In this document: piece by piece, positions 16,089-24,979 of the stretch
How the letters are laid out: each line of letters starts with the position of its first letter
Position numbering within the stretch: the first letter of the stretch is position 1
From: CAMPJM01 sp964440915
GTDB taxonomy: Bacteria > Bacteroidota > Bacteroidia > Cytophagales > Cyclobacteriaceae
Direction of reading: 5' to 3'
Length of the DNA stretch: 57,096 nt
Assembly (NCBI GenBank): GCA_964440915.1
Contig: CAYTTV010000020.1
Span: forward strand, 1-57,096
Made by a program: the position numbers and the translations under genes
Notes under the pieces: generated by a model
Seen by the model: the letters and a program-made list of their open reading frames with translations, nothing else
Database searches by the model: none
Told to the model about the DNA's origin: nothing

Positions 16089-18656
16089 ATGATAACCGAT
16101 CTTATCGAACCGACCAAGCCTAAGGCGGGGAAAACCTACACCGAAGAAGAAGTTAAAAAAGCCAGCACCGAATATTTTCAAGGTGATGTGCTTGCGGCGG
16201 AAGTTTGGCTTAGCAAATATGCCCTAAAAGATAGCAAGGGTAATTTTTTTGAAAAGACCCCTGATGACATGCACCGCCGGCTTGCACGTGAATTCGCTCG
16301 TATAGAGGCAAAATATCCAGCGGCAATCCAGGAAGATGAAATATACGAACTGCTTAAAAATTTCAAATATATTATTCCTCAAGGCAGCCCTATGGCTGGC
16401 ATTGGCAATAACCTACAGCTTTCTTCCCTCTCCAACTGTTTTGTGATAGGGGTTGAAGGAGGGGCAGACTCCTATGGGTCTGTACTCAACCTAGATGAAG
16501 AGCTTGTACAGCTTATGAAAAGAAGAGGAGGCGTCGGCCTTGACCTGTCGCATATCCGACCCGAAGGAAGCAAAGTGAACAACACCGCCCTTACGGCTAC
16601 AGGCATCGTTCCTTTTATGCACCGATTTTCCAATTCTACTAGAGAAGTGGCACAAGGAGGAAGACGAGGCGCCCTCATGCTCACACTACACATTAAACAT
16701 CCAGAAGCAGCAGCATTTGCCAAAGCAAAACGAAATACCACCTCCATCACGGGAGCCAATATTTCATTGCGGGTAGACGATGCCTTTATGAATGCTGTTG
16801 ACAAAGGCAAAACCTATACACAACAATTTCCGCTTAACAGCACCAAACCCTCTATTGTGCAAGAAACAGATGCCTTGGAGTTGTGGAAAAGCATAACCGA
16901 AGGGGCATGGCAGTCGGCTGAGCCTGGTGTGATCTTTTGGGATACCATTGCTCGCGAATCACTTCCCGATCGCTATGCTGATGAAGGTTTCGAAACTGTA
17001 TCGACAAACCCATGTGGAGAAATCCCGTTGTGTCCGTACGATAGCTGCCGTCTTATGGCCATTAACCTTACAGGCTACGTAAAAAATCCTTTCCTAAAAG
17101 ATGCCTATTTTGACTTTGACTTATTCAAACAGCACGTAAGGATTGCACTCCGCATGATGGACGACATGATCGATCTGGAGATTGAAAAGGTCGATAACAT
17201 TTTAGAGAAAATAGAAAAAGACCCTGAAGCAGAGCAGTATAAAGCCGTAGAACGCAATCTATGGCTTAAGATAAAAGATATGTGCGAGAAAGGCAGGAGA
17301 ACCGGTCTAGGCATTACGGGGCTTGGCGATATGTTGGCGTCTTTGGATATACCTTATGGCTCTGACCAGTCTATCGCCTTTGCTGAAGAAGTCCAAAGCA
17401 CCCTAAATGTTGAAGCATACAGAAGCTCTGTACAACTGGCGAAAGAAAGAGGTGCTTTCCCTATATACAGCGCAAAAAAAGAGCAGAACCATCCGCTAAT
17501 AGACAGGATTGCTAAAGTGGATCCTAAGCTGGTTGAAGATATGTACAAATATGGCAGAAGGAACATTGCCATGTTGACCATTGCTCCAACAGGCAGCACA
17601 AGCTTGCTAGCGCAGACCACATCAGGTGTAGAACCAGTATTTAGGCTTTATTATTCGCGCAGAAGAAAAGTGAATGCCCCGAAAAATGGCACTCCCGAAA
17701 AAAAATATTTCATTGATGACAATGGCGACTATTATGAAGAATATGCCGTCTTCCATCACGGTTTCAAAGAATGGCTGGAGTCACAAGGGCACAGCAAAAA
17801 AGAAATCGAGAGTTTTGATAGAAACCAGCTGGATCAGTTGATTATAAAATCGCCATACGCAGGTGCAAGTAGTGATGAGATCGATTATAGGGCCAAAGTA
17901 AAGCTTCAGAGTGTTTTGCAAAAATGGGTAGATCACTCGATCAGCGTTACTGTTAACCTGCCTGAGGACACTCCGGAAGCGATGATTTCATCTCTCTACC
18001 TGGATGCATGGAAGCTAGGATGTAAGGGCATAACAGTATATCGAGAAGGCAGCCGCTCAGGCATATTGGTAAGCGAGGGCAAAAAAGAAAAGCCTGCATT
18101 CTTGGAGACTAACCCACCTAAACGTCCAAAGGAACTGGATGCTGCCGTGCTTCAGTTCAAAAACAATGATGAAAGTTGGGTGGCTGTGGTAGGTTTGTAT
18201 GAAGGAAAACCTTACGAAATATTTACTGGCCGGGCAGCCGATTCTTTCTCCATTCTATCGAGCGTGAAGATGGGCAAAGTAATCAAAAGCAAAAACGAAA
18301 GTGATGGAAGAAACCGATACGATTTCCAATATCAGGATAAAGATGGCTATAAAGTAACCATAGAAGGGCTTTCAAGAACCTTTAACGAAGAATACTGGAA
18401 CTACGCCAAACTGATCAGTGGCGTGCTTCGACATGGCATGCCGCTCAAATATGTCATTGAAATTATCGAGAACCTCTATTTGGACGAGCACACTTTAAAT
18501 ACTTGGAAAAATGGTGTTAAACGTGCACTGCTGTCTTTCATCCCAGACGGTACTGTTCCAACACAAAACACATGCCCCAATTGTAAGGAAGCTTCTATGA
18601 TTTATCAGGAGTCTTGCTTGCAATGTAACCAGTGCGGCTACAGCAAGTGCGGGTAA
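16089..18656 (+). CDS. nrdJ: Adenosylcobalamin-dependent (class II) ribonucleotide reductase
   Basis: An 855-residue enzyme that makes deoxyribonucleotides using B12 rather than an O2-made tyrosyl radical. The first redox Cys is in SLSNCFVIG (about residue 117), the active site has NPCGEIPL (Cys near 309), and the phosphate/loop motif APTGSTSLLAQTTSG follows. GCKGITVYREGSRSG marks the C-terminus of the barrel. The tail has a zinc-ribbon-like CPNC and CNQCGYSKCG, including redox Cys for reactivation. The length is usual for NrdJ with this tail. Placement among NO-response genes fits the need for dNTPs when O2 is absent or NO blocks class I enzyme. Confidence 0.95.
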   Translation: MITDLIEPTKPKAGKTYTEEEVKKASTEYFQGDVLAAEVWLSKYALKDSKGNFFEKTPDDMHRRLAREFARIEAKYPAAIQEDEIYELLKNFKYIIPQGSPMAGIGNNLQLSSLSNCFVIGVEGGADSYGSVLNLDEELVQLMKRRGGVGLDLSHIRPEGSKVNNTALTATGIVPFMHRFSNSTREVAQGGRRGALMLTLHIKHPEAAAFAKAKRNTTSITGANISLRVDDAFMNAVDKGKTYTQQFPLNSTKPSIVQETDALELWKSITEGAWQSAEPGVIFWDTIARESLPDRYADEGFETVSTNPCGEIPLCPYDSCRLMAINLTGYVKNPFLKDAYFDFDLFKQHVRIALRMMDDMIDLEIEKVDNILEKIEKDPEAEQYKAVERNLWLKIKDMCEKGRRTGLGITGLGDMLASLDIPYGSDQSIAFAEEVQSTLNVEAYRSSVQLAKERGAFPIYSAKKEQNHPLIDRIAKVDPKLVEDMYKYGRRNIAMLTIAPTGSTSLLAQTTSGVEPVFRLYYSRRRKVNAPKNGTPEKKYFIDDNGDYYEEYAVFHHGFKEWLESQGHSKKEIESFDRNQLDQLIIKSPYAGASSDEIDYRAKVKLQSVLQKWVDHSISVTVNLPEDTPEAMISSLYLDAWKLGCKGITVYREGSRSGILVSEGKKEKPAFLETNPPKRPKELDAAVLQFKNNDESWVAVVGLYEGKPYEIFTGRAADSFSILSSVKMGKVIKSKNESDGRNRYDFQYQDKDGYKVTIEGLSRTFNEEYWNYAKLISGVLRHGMPLKYVIEIIENLYLDEHTLNTWKNGVKRALLSFIPDGTVPTQNTCPNCKEASMIYQESCLQCNQCGYSKCG

Positions 18657-18677
18657 GGACATGTAACATAGCACTAG

Positions 18678-18711
18678 AAAGCATCCTGGACTAATTCAGG
18701 ATGCTTTTTTT
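18678..18711 (+). terminator. Intrinsic terminator after nrdJ
   Basis: AAAGCATCCTG (18678-18688) pairs perfectly with CAGGATGCTTT (18697-18707) across an 8-base loop, followed by a T run. Confidence 0.85.
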
Positions 18712-18840
18712 ATGCGTCACTATTAATAGCAATAGATCTGTAATCATCAATAGGAAACCAATTGTGCAATAGCAATACAGCCCTTTATTCTCATTCACCC
18801 ATAAACCTTTTCCTTCTTCCCACCATTCTCATGCTCCATT

Positions 18841-18854
18841 ATGACCAAAGTCAT
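18841..18854. promoter_or_regulatory. Crp/Fnr-type box before the 605-residue gene
   Basis: ATGACCAAAGTCAT has perfect 5-bp arms around CAAA and contains TGA-N6-TCA. Its centre is 33 bp upstream of AACATTTG (18877-18884), one base off the TAnnTTTG -7 consensus, again near -41.5. Confidence 0.6.
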
Positions 18855-18905
18855 ATTATAAGTCTTAAATAATGCCAACATTTGCTATTTACTTAAAGCA
18901 ATACA

Positions 18906-20723
18906 ATGGACACAGCAACGCTTCACAAATTTCATATACCTGTAATGGGCCTGGCATTTACCATCGACTCACCAATAAAGGTGGCGCGATATGGTATTAC
19001 TTCCGCTATTTCTATCATTGAAGACAACCTTATTGAAGTGATGCGCAAGTTTTACTATAATGAAAACAATGAACCCTTTGTGCCCATTCCGACTAAGGTT
19101 GAAGACTATCGTGCCAAGCGTATTACCGATTATCTCAACCTTGTGAACAGAATTGTCAATAAGCAAATAGAAAAGCTTCAAAATTCGGCTTTCCAAGCAG
19201 GGTCGGACATTGTGAAGTATTATGAAATGCTACCAGAAGACCATCCTTTGAAACAATTATACCAAAAAATGGGTCGTGAAGCTTCCAGAGAGAAGATGCT
19301 TGCTATAGAAAACATATTACGAAAAGCCGTAAGACCAGGAGAAATAGAGGTCAACATCATGACCAAAATCGACAAGAACAATTATGATGTGGAAGGAAAT
19401 ATTTTAGAAGATGGCTCGGATGCCCTCAGCGCCTTGCGTGGTTATGCCAACAGCATGCTCCAAAACTCATCTATTATTTTTTCTGCTGGTATGAACCCAA
19501 GGCTTTTCAATTACATGGAAAGACTTGACAGTTTCGATGCTACGGCGTGGGGAAAATTTAAAAAGAAGATAATCATAAAAGTAAGCGACTATCGTTCAGC
19601 GCTTATTCAAGGGAAATATCTTGCCAAGAAGGGAATATGGACGAGCGAATTCCGTCTGGAATCTGGTCTGAATTGCGGAGGTCACACTTTCGCTACCGAT
19701 GGCTTGCTCATGGGGCCTATTCTTGAGGAATTCAGGCAAAAAAAAGACGAGCTAATCGCTACACTACACGAGTTGTATTGCGCAGCATTAAAAGTTAAGG
19801 GAAAGCCAGTATTTGCTGAACCACATCCCATAAAAATTACTGCGCAAGGCGGGATTGGCACTTTTGAAGAGGCAGAGCTTTTGCACCAACAATATGGTGT
19901 TTCCAGCACAGGATGGGGAACACCATTTCTTTTGTGCCCTGAAGCAACCACCGTAGACGAAGATACTTTAAGCTTGCTATCCAAGGCATTGGAGAAAGAT
20001 GTGGTTTCTAGCAAAAACTCACCACTAGGTGTCCGTTTCAGTTATTTAAAAGGCACGAGCGGTGAAAAAGAAAAGTTGGGGCGGATCGACATAGGAAATC
20101 CTGGAAGTCCGTGTACAGAAAAATACCTGGTCTCAAATACAGAATTTACAACCGAGCCTATTTGTACAGCTTCAAAAAAATACCAGAAACTAAAAATTGC
20201 ACAATTAAAAGCTGCTCAACTGCCAGAAGCAGAATATAAAAAACAATCTGAGGAGGTGCTGACCAAAGAGTGCCTTTGCATAGGATTGAGCAATGCGGCA
20301 CCTGTAAGATACGAACAACCATTCCTTAAAAACCTTCGGTCGGTGACTATTTGCCCGGGGCCCAATGTCGCCTATTTCTCTAAAGTGGTTTCATTGAAGG
20401 AAATGGCAGACCATATCTATGGACGAAGCAGCGTTATCGTACGAAAGGATCGCCCCCATATGTTTATTAAGGAGCTACAATTGTATATCGAGCATATCAG
20501 GGAGCAGATAAGCGAAAACCCTATGCCAGATCACAAATTCATCAAATATTGCATTAGCTTTTCTGACAACCTTTTCAGGGGCATAGCCTATTATCGCGAA
20601 CTCTTCAAGGCTGGCCAGGCTTCTTTGGAACAAGCCTTCGAACGATCCCTAAATGAAGCAGAAGAGTTGCTACAGCAGTTGTGTGAACCTTATTTATTGT
20701 CTTCTGCAAACCAAGAAGCATAA
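18906..20723 (+). CDS. Uncharacterised protein with nitronate-monooxygenase-like (FMN TIM-barrel) motifs
   Basis: A 605-residue, probably cytoplasmic protein not matched to a named family. Some segments resemble FMN enzymes of the 2-nitropropane dioxygenase group: an N-terminal IPVMGLAFTIDSPIKVARYG, a GLNCGGHTFATDG segment near residue 256, and ITAQGGIGTFEEAELL with STGWGTPFLLCPEAT near 312-345, like the GGI...GT phosphate-binding loops. A C-terminal region has several Cys (GSPCTEK, TEPICTAS, KECLCIG, TICPGP), possibly metal or redox sites. An Fnr-type box lies 52 bp upstream, so it is likely induced with the NO/anaerobic set. The 3' end overlaps convergent queD by 34 bases. The reaction is unknown. 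Confidence 0.65.
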   Translation: MDTATLHKFHIPVMGLAFTIDSPIKVARYGITSAISIIEDNLIEVMRKFYYNENNEPFVPIPTKVEDYRAKRITDYLNLVNRIVNKQIEKLQNSAFQAGSDIVKYYEMLPEDHPLKQLYQKMGREASREKMLAIENILRKAVRPGEIEVNIMTKIDKNNYDVEGNILEDGSDALSALRGYANSMLQNSSIIFSAGMNPRLFNYMERLDSFDATAWGKFKKKIIIKVSDYRSALIQGKYLAKKGIWTSEFRLESGLNCGGHTFATDGLLMGPILEEFRQKKDELIATLHELYCAALKVKGKPVFAEPHPIKITAQGGIGTFEEAELLHQQYGVSSTGWGTPFLLCPEATTVDEDTLSLLSKALEKDVVSSKNSPLGVRFSYLKGTSGEKEKLGRIDIGNPGSPCTEKYLVSNTEFTTEPICTASKKYQKLKIAQLKAAQLPEAEYKKQSEEVLTKECLCIGLSNAAPVRYEQPFLKNLRSVTICPGPNVAYFSKVVSLKEMADHIYGRSSVIVRKDRPHMFIKELQLYIEHIREQISENPMPDHKFIKYCISFSDNLFRGIAYYRELFKAGQASLEQAFERSLNEAEELLQQLCEPYLLSSANQEA

Positions 20724-21142
20724 CTGTTGGGCGTTTCCTGAAGCGTAAGAGAATGAAGCATGAGCGGGGCACTTAAACGTGCCCTTAGTCTTTGAGCAAA
20801 ATCGATCAGCATGTTTTCACAAGTAGGCTGATAGGTTGTCCTGATAATTTGCTGGCGTTCAATGGTATCCGCTTCAAAAGCCGTGAGCAAAGGGTCGGTA
20901 TCTTTCAGCATCAAAGCGTGGTCAAAAACGGCAATGATTTCCTCATTCACTAGTTTTTTCAAATCCGAAAAATCCATGACCATCCCTAAGCAAGGATTAT
21001 CCTCTCGCTCTATGGTACTCCCTATTACTGTCACTGTAAGGCGATATGAATGCCCATGGATATGGGCACATTTTCCCGTATAACCGTGCAGGGCATGCGC
21101 CATCTCAAAATCAAAAATTTTTGTTACGCGTACTATATTCAT
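20690..21142 (-). CDS. queD: 6-carboxy/6-pyruvoyl-tetrahydropterin synthase family protein
   Basis: A 150-residue pterin enzyme that converts dihydroneopterin triphosphate, most likely in the queuosine/7-deazaguanine route. The zinc His are in FEMAHAL and HIHGHSY, the catalytic Cys in GKCAHIHGH, and the downstream MDFSDLK, FDHALML and PTCENMLIDFA segments are typical of the family. It lies five bases after the hemN stop codon and must share its transcript. Its last 34 bases overlap the convergent 605-residue gene. A role in another pterin pathway cannot be excluded. Confidence 0.9.
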   Translation of the reverse strand: MNIVRVTKIFDFEMAHALHGYTGKCAHIHGHSYRLTVTVIGSTIEREDNPCLGMVMDFSDLKKLVNEEIIAVFDHALMLKDTDPLLTAFEADTIERQQIIRTTYQPTCENMLIDFAQRLRARLSAPLMLHSLTLQETPNSYASWFAEDNK

Positions 21143-21147
21143 ATCAC

Positions 21148-22521
21148 TTAGATCGCTTTGCTGAACACTGGAGCATCAGAAGGCTTGGCACGTTGCAGCC
21201 GCACATCCAATACCATAGCAATGTTGCGGATAAATGCCCTTCCCAATGCAGTCACACTCAATATATTTCCACTGGCCTCAATCAAGCCTTCTTCCTGCAT
21301 TACCGCCAACTGCTGCTTACCTCCTTCTGCCAATACTTTATTTAATTTTGTATCTATACATAGCGCATTTTGACATAATAAGGTGAGGATAGACCTCCTT
21401 AACATGAGATCCTCTTCGGTCATTTCATGTCCTTTAAAGACAGGCAGCCTGCCTTCTAGCACCTTTTCTTTATAAGCTTCCACTACTTTGGCATTCTGAG
21501 CATAGCCATATTTGGCATCGCTGATAGCAGAAGTACCCAATCCGATCAGAAGCTCGGTATTGCAAACTGTATAACCCATAAAGTTTCGGTGTAAGGTCCC
21601 ATGTTTTGCTGCTTTGTAAAGTGTATCTTCTGGAAGGGAGAAATGATCCATCCCAATATCTTCATATCCAAGAGCGGTCAACTTGTCCTTGCCCAACTCG
21701 TACAACTGCCGCTTTTCCTCATTATCTGGCAAGTCCTCGTCAGCATATCCCCTTTGTCCAGTTTTGAGCCAAGGCACATGTGCATAACTATAAAAAGCTA
21801 TCCTATCGGGCATCAGCTCCCCTACCTTATCGATCGTTTCTCCTACCCCTTTCAGCGATTGAAAGGGTAGTCCATATATCAAATCAAAATTAATAGAGTT
21901 ATAACCGATGGCCCTTGCTGCTTCCGTTACATGTTTTACATTTTTGAAAGGCTGTATCCTGTTAATCGCTAGCTGTACTTTCATATCCAGATCTTGAACG
22001 CCAAAGCTTACCCTCCGGAAGCCTTGATCATATAGCACCTGTAAGTGTTCTGGTGTAGTATTGTTGGGATGCCCCTCAAAGCTGAAATCATGAACGGGAT
22101 GAATCGTAACATCCTTTAGAATGGTGGTCACCAACCACTTTAAATTTTCTGGGCTGAAAAATGTAGGTGTCCCTCCTCCCAAATGCAACTCTCTAAGAAT
22201 GGGCTTCTTGCCCAGAATATCTCTGTACATACGCCATTCTTCCAATACAGCTTCTATATAAGGGTCTTCAACTTTGTGATTCTTGGTAATGCGCTTGTTA
22301 CAGCCACAATACGTACATAAGCTTTCACAAAATGGCAAATGGATGTACAAGCTTATGCCCTTTTCCTCATTTGTTTCTTCAAAAGCTCTCCTTACTATTT
22401 GTTGCCATTTTGTAGGGGAAAGCACCGAAGTGTCCCAATAAGGAACAGTCGGATAACTCGTGTACCGTGGGGCAGGAACATTATATTTCCGGATTAACGC
22501 TTCCATTTTTAAATCTTTCAT
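21148..22521 (-). CDS. hemN: Oxygen-independent coproporphyrinogen III oxidase
   Basis: A 457-residue radical-SAM enzyme that decarboxylates coproporphyrinogen III without O2, so haem can be made anaerobically. The N-terminal YNVPAPRYTSYPTVPYW and the cluster motif CESLCTYCGC (CxxxCxxCxC) near residue 64 identify HemN proper rather than HemW. The glycine motif ELHLGGGTPTFF follows. A TAATTTTG -7-like box on this strand (22530-22537) is so close to the Met at 22521 that the in-frame Met at 22506 may be the true start. The Fnr-type box centred at 22588.5 would sit near -62. It is in an operon with queD. Confidence 0.95.
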   Translation of the reverse strand: MKDLKMEALIRKYNVPAPRYTSYPTVPYWDTSVLSPTKWQQIVRRAFEETNEEKGISLYIHLPFCESLCTYCGCNKRITKNHKVEDPYIEAVLEEWRMYRDILGKKPILRELHLGGGTPTFFSPENLKWLVTTILKDVTIHPVHDFSFEGHPNNTTPEHLQVLYDQGFRRVSFGVQDLDMKVQLAINRIQPFKNVKHVTEAARAIGYNSINFDLIYGLPFQSLKGVGETIDKVGELMPDRIAFYSYAHVPWLKTGQRGYADEDLPDNEEKRQLYELGKDKLTALGYEDIGMDHFSLPEDTLYKAAKHGTLHRNFMGYTVCNTELLIGLGTSAISDAKYGYAQNAKVVEAYKEKVLEGRLPVFKGHEMTEEDLMLRRSILTLLCQNALCIDTKLNKVLAEGGKQQLAVMQEEGLIEASGNILSVTALGRAFIRNIAMVLDVRLQRAKPSDAPVFSKAI

Positions 22522-22582
22522 ACTTTCTTCAAAATTATATTAAACCAGTAGTATAAATCATGACGCTTTTCATTCAATTCTA

Positions 22583-22594
22583 TGACATTCATCA
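22583..22594. promoter_or_regulatory. Crp/Fnr-type box between hemN and the regulator gene
   Basis: TGACATTCATCA fits TGA-N6-TCA with slightly imperfect arms. It lies in the 113-bp gap between divergent hemN and the Crp/Fnr gene. Relative to the hemN -7-like box it is near -62, a class I activator position. It may also autoregulate the regulator. Confidence 0.55.
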
Positions 22595-22634
22595 TCTATT
22601 GCACCAGAGGCATTGTTTGTAATAATTAAACGCA

Positions 22635-23255
22635 ATGCTTAATTTTCCACCTATGATCATAGACGATGCAATTTTAGAGCAATACGGTGCGAAAGCCGTC
22701 CATCACCAAAAAAATGAAATCATCCTATCGGAGGGCATGCCTGCCTTGTTCTATTATCAGGTACGAAAAGGCATTGTGAAAATGAACAACTACAGTCAGG
22801 ATGGGCAGGAGTTTGTTCAGGGGATGTTCAAGAATGGGGAAAGTTTTGGAGAGCCTCCCCTTTTTGCAGATTTCTCCTATCCAGCCAATGCTGTCACGGT
22901 TGTTGATTCGATCATCTGGAAGCTGCCGAAAAGCAATTTTATCCAACTGCTGAAAGAAAACTTTGACCTTCACTTTATGTTTTGCGCGATACTGAGCAGG
23001 CGGCTACAGTTCAAGGCCATGATTGCCAAAGAAATATCCAGCCATGCCCCAGAGCACCGCCTACTTACCTTGATCGACTACTTTAAAGAAAAGGATGATA
23101 TCTCTCCTGACAAGTCTTATGAGGTGCCTTTTACCCGCCAGCAACTCGCCGATATGACAGGCTTAAGGGTAGAAACCGTTATTAGAACAATTAAGAACCT
23201 CACCGAAAAGAAAGAACTCAGAATTACCAATAGAAAAGTGTTCAGAGACAGGTAA
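22635..23255 (+). CDS. Crp/Fnr-family transcriptional regulator (DNR/NnrR-like)
   Basis: A 206-residue regulator with a cyclic-nucleotide-type beta-barrel (about residues 15-115), a dimer helix and a C-terminal helix-turn-helix (FTRQQLADMTGLRVETVIRT). The recognition helix has Glu and Arg at the positions that contact TGA-N6-TCA, matching the boxes found at 14382, 18841, 22583 and 26263. The only Cys is in FMFCAIL, so it cannot carry an Fnr 4Fe-4S cluster; sensing through haem or another ligand, as in DNR/NnrR, is more likely. The start may be 22635 or 22653. It is divergent from hemN. Confidence 0.88.
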   Translation: MLNFPPMIIDDAILEQYGAKAVHHQKNEIILSEGMPALFYYQVRKGIVKMNNYSQDGQEFVQGMFKNGESFGEPPLFADFSYPANAVTVVDSIIWKLPKSNFIQLLKENFDLHFMFCAILSRRLQFKAMIAKEISSHAPEHRLLTLIDYFKEKDDISPDKSYEVPFTRQQLADMTGLRVETVIRTIKNLTEKKELRITNRKVFRDR

Positions 23256-23750
23256 ACGATTACTTCCAGTTTTTGAACTGCTTATAAGGGTATTTCCAGG
23301 ACAAAAATACGGATAATGCTACGTCCGCCTTATGCGCCAAGTCATAACCCAGCGCCATGTAATATCCTACTCATTTTAGACAAATCAAGGATGTGATTCA
23401 CTTTAAAGATCACCCCCACTTGCGCTTTGGTGGCTATATCTTTGATTTTTATTATGGATTTGTGCAATTCTGAATAAATAAAAACTCAGCTTTACGATCA
23501 AACTTCGCCATAATGCCCTGCTTAATAAGGAAGTAACGCCCCCAATGGAATGCAAGTACGACATCATATAAACTTTTGAGTTTTAGGAAGAGTGTTTATT
23601 AAGGATTCGTGTTCATAATTACATGCGTTTGATAATAAGGTTTTATTTTCAAGAGGAATAAAACGGTATTTCTAATTTTAATATCCGGAATTAAATTAAA
23701 TACCCGTCATAGCAGAAAGTTTATAATGGGAAGCTTGGCAGAATGGCATC
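23256..23750. other. Gap of about 500 bp, mostly without intact genes
   Basis: No intact gene is seen. The first 190 bp hold a broken minus-strand frame described separately. The remainder is AT-rich and may contain the MreB-like gene's promoter; no clear box or palindrome was found. Confidence 0.5.
23260..23449 (-). pseudogene. Possible eroded gene fragment
   Basis: On the minus strand a 33-codon piece (23358 to 23260) reads MALGYDLAHKADVALSVF and ends with a stop after KNWK. Just upstream, in another frame, a piece reads IATKAQVGVIFKVNHILDL. A single frameshift near 23358 would join them into a plausible amphipathic strand pattern, like the C-terminus of a small outer-membrane barrel. No family is recognised and it could be chance. 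Confidence 0.3.
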
Positions 23751-24788
23751 ATGAAAAAATTCAATCTAGGAAGTATAGGCAGAAGGGAGAATGTAGCCGT
23801 AGATTTTGGCAACAACAATATTGTGATAGCCAATCATCGCAATCAGGTATGGACCCAACCTTCTGTTGTTACGCTAAACGGCAATACCAAGAATGCCCAT
23901 TCGGTAGGAAAAGAAGCCTACGCCATGATCGGCAAAACCCCAGAAAGACTCAAGGTAATAAGGCCCATGCGAGGAGGCGTAATTGCAGACTTTTTTTCGG
24001 CCAGCAAAATGCTGAACGCACTGATTAAAAGCACTTTCACTGAAAAAACCCTTTTCTCCAATTTCAACTATGTCGTCACTGGGGTTCCATTTGCCACTAC
24101 GGAAGTGGAACGCAGAGCATTGCGAGACACCATGGAGCAATTCCGATCATCAAGGTCTTTTCTATTGTTCGAGCCTATTGCAGCCGCATTAGGCCTGGGA
24201 CTTGACATCCGTGAGCCTGATGGAAAGTTCTTGGTGGACATCGGCGGAGGAATAACAGAGGCTGTAGTAATGTCGCTGTCAGGAATCGTGAACTACCGTT
24301 CTATTAAAACTGGTGGAGATAGCCTCAACGACGACATCCAACAATATTTCAGGAAAAACTATAACATCGATATCGGCTTGCCTATGGCAGAAACTGTTAA
24401 AATCAAAGCCGGTGCTGCCCAAGAGTTAAAAAAAGAGCCACCAGAGCCTTTTCAAGTGATAGGAAAAGACACTATAACAGGAATTCCCAAAGGTAAAACG
24501 ATTGATCATGTAGAAATTGCCTATGTCTTAAATACCAGCTTGGTAAAAATTGAGCAGGCCATCATTCAAGCTTTAGAAGAATGCCCTCCCGAATTGGCGA
24601 GCGACATATATGATAACGGCATCCATTTAACTGGTGGAAGCTCTTTACTAAGAGGCCTTGCCGAGAGGCTCGCTAGCAAAATAAAGATCCCCATACATCA
24701 AGATGACAACGCACTGCTTTCTGTTTCCAATGGAATAACCACCGTCTTGAAAAATCCTGAAAATTACAAATCGATAATGTTTCAATAG
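23751..24788 (+). CDS. MreB-like rod-shape actin homologue (paralogue)
   Basis: A 345-residue actin-fold ATPase of the MreB family. The N-terminal phosphate-1 loop AVDFGNNNIVIA, the VTGVPFATTEVERRAL segment, phosphate-2 FLVDIGGGITEAVV near residue 160 and the adenosine motif HLTGGSSLLRGLAERL near 290 are all present, with normal length. MreB polymerises at the membrane and guides wall synthesis. The neighbours are not mreC/mreD; it stands alone between the Crp/Fnr gene and ric2. This suggests a second, accessory copy, perhaps used under anaerobic or nitrosative conditions. That link is inferred only from position. Confidence 0.85.
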   Translation: MKKFNLGSIGRRENVAVDFGNNNIVIANHRNQVWTQPSVVTLNGNTKNAHSVGKEAYAMIGKTPERLKVIRPMRGGVIADFFSASKMLNALIKSTFTEKTLFSNFNYVVTGVPFATTEVERRALRDTMEQFRSSRSFLLFEPIAAALGLGLDIREPDGKFLVDIGGGITEAVVMSLSGIVNYRSIKTGGDSLNDDIQQYFRKNYNIDIGLPMAETVKIKAGAAQELKKEPPEPFQVIGKDTITGIPKGKTIDHVEIAYVLNTSLVKIEQAIIQALEECPPELASDIYDNGIHLTGGSSLLRGLAERLASKIKIPIHQDDNALLSVSNGITTVLKNPENYKSIMFQ

Positions 24789-24925
24789 AACATGTTACCC
24801 CGCAAGCCCAAAGTAAGGAATAACACTGCCTCTGTACCAGTTTCGTTAAACACCCCAATAATATTGTTATAAACATTGAACTTATTAATCATGACTACGT
24901 TATGTATAAAAATATAAAGGACTAA

Positions 24926-24956
24926 TTTGTCTTTTATAAAAAGTGTACTATATTTG
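24926..24956 (+). promoter_or_regulatory. Strong Bacteroidota promoter of ric2 with an operator in the spacer
   Basis: TTTG at 24926-24929 and TATATTTG at 24949-24956 are exact -33 and -7 boxes with a 19-bp spacer. The spacer contains the palindrome TTTTATAAAA (24932-24941), which a repressor would use to block RNA polymerase. The same core with GTC before it recurs upstream of the Rrf2 gene (29322-29331). Confidence 0.75.
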
Positions 24957-24979
24957 CCTAAACAATAATTAATAACACC

